From Gelidibacter sediminis (GTDB taxonomy: Bacteria; Bacteroidota; Bacteroidia; Flavobacteriales; Flavobacteriaceae), in assembly GCF_004364975.1 (NCBI RefSeq), contig NZ_SOBW01000010.1, forward strand, positions 115,937 through 179,936: DNA of 64,000 nucleotides, in the 5' to 3' direction. Shown in pieces: positions 62,931 through 64,000 of this stretch. Made by a program: the position numbers and the translations under genes. The notes below the pieces were generated by a model. It was not told the DNA's origin, made no database searches, and saw only the letters and a list, made by a program, of their open reading frames with translations. Each line of letters starts with the position of its first letter. Within the stretch, counting starts at the first letter, position 1.

Positions 62931-63892
62931 GTAATGCCGAAAAACCCAGAAACCAAGTGAATAAAACAATATTTGAAATTACCAAAATGGATTGTCCTTC
63001 AGAGGAAAATCTTATCCGAATGAAATTGGACGGAATTCCAAGCATTGCGAATTTGGACTTTGATATTCCGAATCGAAAATTGACCGTTTTTCACAGCGGA
63101 GAAATTGACCAAATCGAAAAGTCCGTTATCGAATTGAATTTAGGCGGAAAGAAAATCTCGACTGAACAAACCGACCAAACGGAATTTAAAGAAAACGAAA
63201 ATCAGAAAAAACTACTTTGGTCTGTACTTGCCATAAATTTTGCTTTTTTCATTATTGAAATGACAACAGGAATTATCTCAAAATCTATGGGACTTGTTGC
63301 CGATAGTTTAGATATGCTTGCGGACAGTTTTGTGTACGGAATTAGTTTGTTTGCGGTTGGCGGAACAGTAATAAAGAAAAAACGGATTGCCAAACTTGCT
63401 GGATATTTTCAAATAATACTTGCGATTATTGGATTTGTAGAAGTCTTGAGAAGATTTTTCGGAAACGAGAAACTTCCCGATTTTTCAACAATGATTATAG
63501 TTTCGATTTTTGCACTTATTGCAAACGGAATTTGTCTTTATATTTTGCAAAAGTCAAAGAGCAAAGAAGAAGTACATATGAAAGCAAGTATGATTTTTAC
63601 TTCGAATGACGTGATTATCAATTTGGGAGTAATTATTGCAGGAATTTTAGTGCATTATTTGAGTTCTAATAAACCTGATTTGATTATCGGAACAATTGTT
63701 TTTGCATTGGTAATTCAAGGAGCATTTCGGATTTTGAAATTAAGTAAGTGAACTAAAAAAGCACTACTTACAACAACGTGTATAATTAATGGCTGGTTCT
63801 CGCCTACTTACGAAAATCCTCGCGGATTTTCTATTCGGTTTTTATTTGCTAAATTAGGTGCTTAAACACGCCACTAATCATACACAAAACCG
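62925..63892 (+). mobile_element. gene cassette 4 (cation transporter)
   Basis: Starts after G 62924 and ends at G 63892. The head GTTGTAAGTAATGC is complementary at 13 of 14 positions to GCACTACTTACAAC (63761-63774). One ORF. Confidence 0.85.
62957..63751 (+). CDS. cation transporter with N-terminal HMA-like domain, CDF-type (cassette 4)
   Basis: A 264-residue protein starting at GTG 62957, 32 nt into the cassette. Residues 1-66 read as an HMA-like domain (FEITKMDCPSEENLIRMKL, with one Cys of the usual CxxC replaced). The membrane part begins near residue 75 and has about six helices with FFIIEMTTGIISKSMGLVADSLDMLADSFVYGISL (a CDF signature with the Asp-rich metal site), and continues FTSNDVIINLGVIIAGILV. 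It should export a divalent metal such as Zn or Cd. The GTG is required to keep the HMA part. The stop is 9 nt before the inner box of the cassette. It is the one cassette with a clear metal function. Confidence 0.88.
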   Translation: MNKTIFEITKMDCPSEENLIRMKLDGIPSIANLDFDIPNRKLTVFHSGEIDQIEKSVIELNLGGKKISTEQTDQTEFKENENQKKLLWSVLAINFAFFIIEMTTGIISKSMGLVADSLDMLADSFVYGISLFAVGGTVIKKKRIAKLAGYFQIILAIIGFVEVLRRFFGNEKLPDFSTMIIVSIFALIANGICLYILQKSKSKEEVHMKASMIFTSNDVIINLGVIIAGILVHYLSSNKPDLIIGTIVFALVIQGAFRILKLSK

Positions 63893-63898
63893 TTGGCG
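63768..63898 (+). repeat. attC-like site 4
   Basis: AAC (63772-63774), 3 nt, GTGTATAATTAATGGC on the left; GCCACTAATCATACAC (63870-63885), 6 nt, GTT (63892-63894) on the right; the arms pair at 14 of 16 positions with two G-U type differences. The 66-nt central loop (63802-63867) matches that of site 1 at 65 positions. Confidence 0.87.
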
Positions 63899-64000
63899 GT
63901 AATTTGGTACGATATACAAACATCCTTTACAGAGTTATAGAAACATCGTTTACACTTTTTAACTTGCAATTTGAACCAAAACTCAGATTGCTATGCCTTG
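63893..64000 (+). mobile_element. gene cassette 5, 5' end only
   Basis: Begins after G 63892 with TTGGCGGTAATTTGG and runs off the window. No start codon can be assigned. Its expected inner box, complementary to GTTGGCGG, would lie beyond 64000. Confidence 0.65.

Noticed and set aside
62708..62956. 82-codon minus-strand ORF across attC-like site 3
   Set aside because: It reads through the palindromic recombination site and has no start context or recognisable domain; the open frame is a by-product of the attC-like sequence.
61500..63898. CRISPR-like repeats
   Set aside because: The repeats are long imperfect palindromes between full-length ORFs with variable arms, not short identical repeats with uniform spacers; no cas genes are present.

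Overview
The window looks like a chromosome segment of a flavobacterium (Bacteroidota, probably Flavobacteriaceae). The DNA is AT-rich, several promoters fit the Bacteroidota TAnnTTTG -7 element, and there are almost no Shine-Dalgarno sequences. Many short lipoproteins and Bacteroidota-type families occur (HYC_CC_PP, DUF3347, DUF6090, AraC-type regulators). I see no rRNA, tRNA, CRISPR array or insertion sequence.

Layout. 1-2925: start of a Gfo/Idh/MocA oxidoreductase and an M1 aminopeptidase. 3216-18643: a copper/silver resistance island in one orientation, with an HYC_CC_PP protein, a CusA-type RND pump, a CusC-type outer-membrane channel, an HMA-AraC regulator, a multicopper oxidase fused to a CopB-like barrel, DUF302, DUF3347 and haem-binding proteins, a CopA ATPase, a DUF305 protein and a CusB-type adaptor. 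Together they could oxidise, bind and expel Cu(I)/Ag(I) from cytoplasm and periplasm. 18784-41082: mixed housekeeping and accessory genes (alanine-type symporter, esterase, FAD monooxygenase, amidohydrolase, tRNA-dihydrouridine synthase, AAA ATPase, SDR and others). Several are broken by a single nonsense codon or a one-base homopolymer frameshift. 41258-57822: formate-THF ligase, a Crp-type regulator, and two pirin/YceI stress-type clusters. The second cluster (50900 onward) has a convincing sigma-54 promoter and an upstream palindrome beside a divergent PAS-sigma54 activator. 58163-59583: a triple-MliC protein and a zinc-finger protein.

59666-64000 is the most unusual part. It is an integron-like gene cassette array: a XerC/D-like tyrosine recombinase, a single attI-like GTTGGC site, then four complete cassettes and the start of a fifth. 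Each complete cassette ends in an attC-like imperfect palindrome of 123-125 nt (outer AAC to GTT). In all four, the first 9-14 nt of the cassette are complementary to that cassette's own inner box near its 3' end. This is what excision as a closed circle predicts, and it holds by cassette identity rather than by neighbour. The recombinase seems to lack the extra insertion typical of IntI and points in the same direction as the cassettes, so this may be an integron-type system outside the classical IntI group.

Limits: everything was read by eye, with no database search, folding or alignment software. Family names come from motif recognition. Novelty claims need the searches listed.
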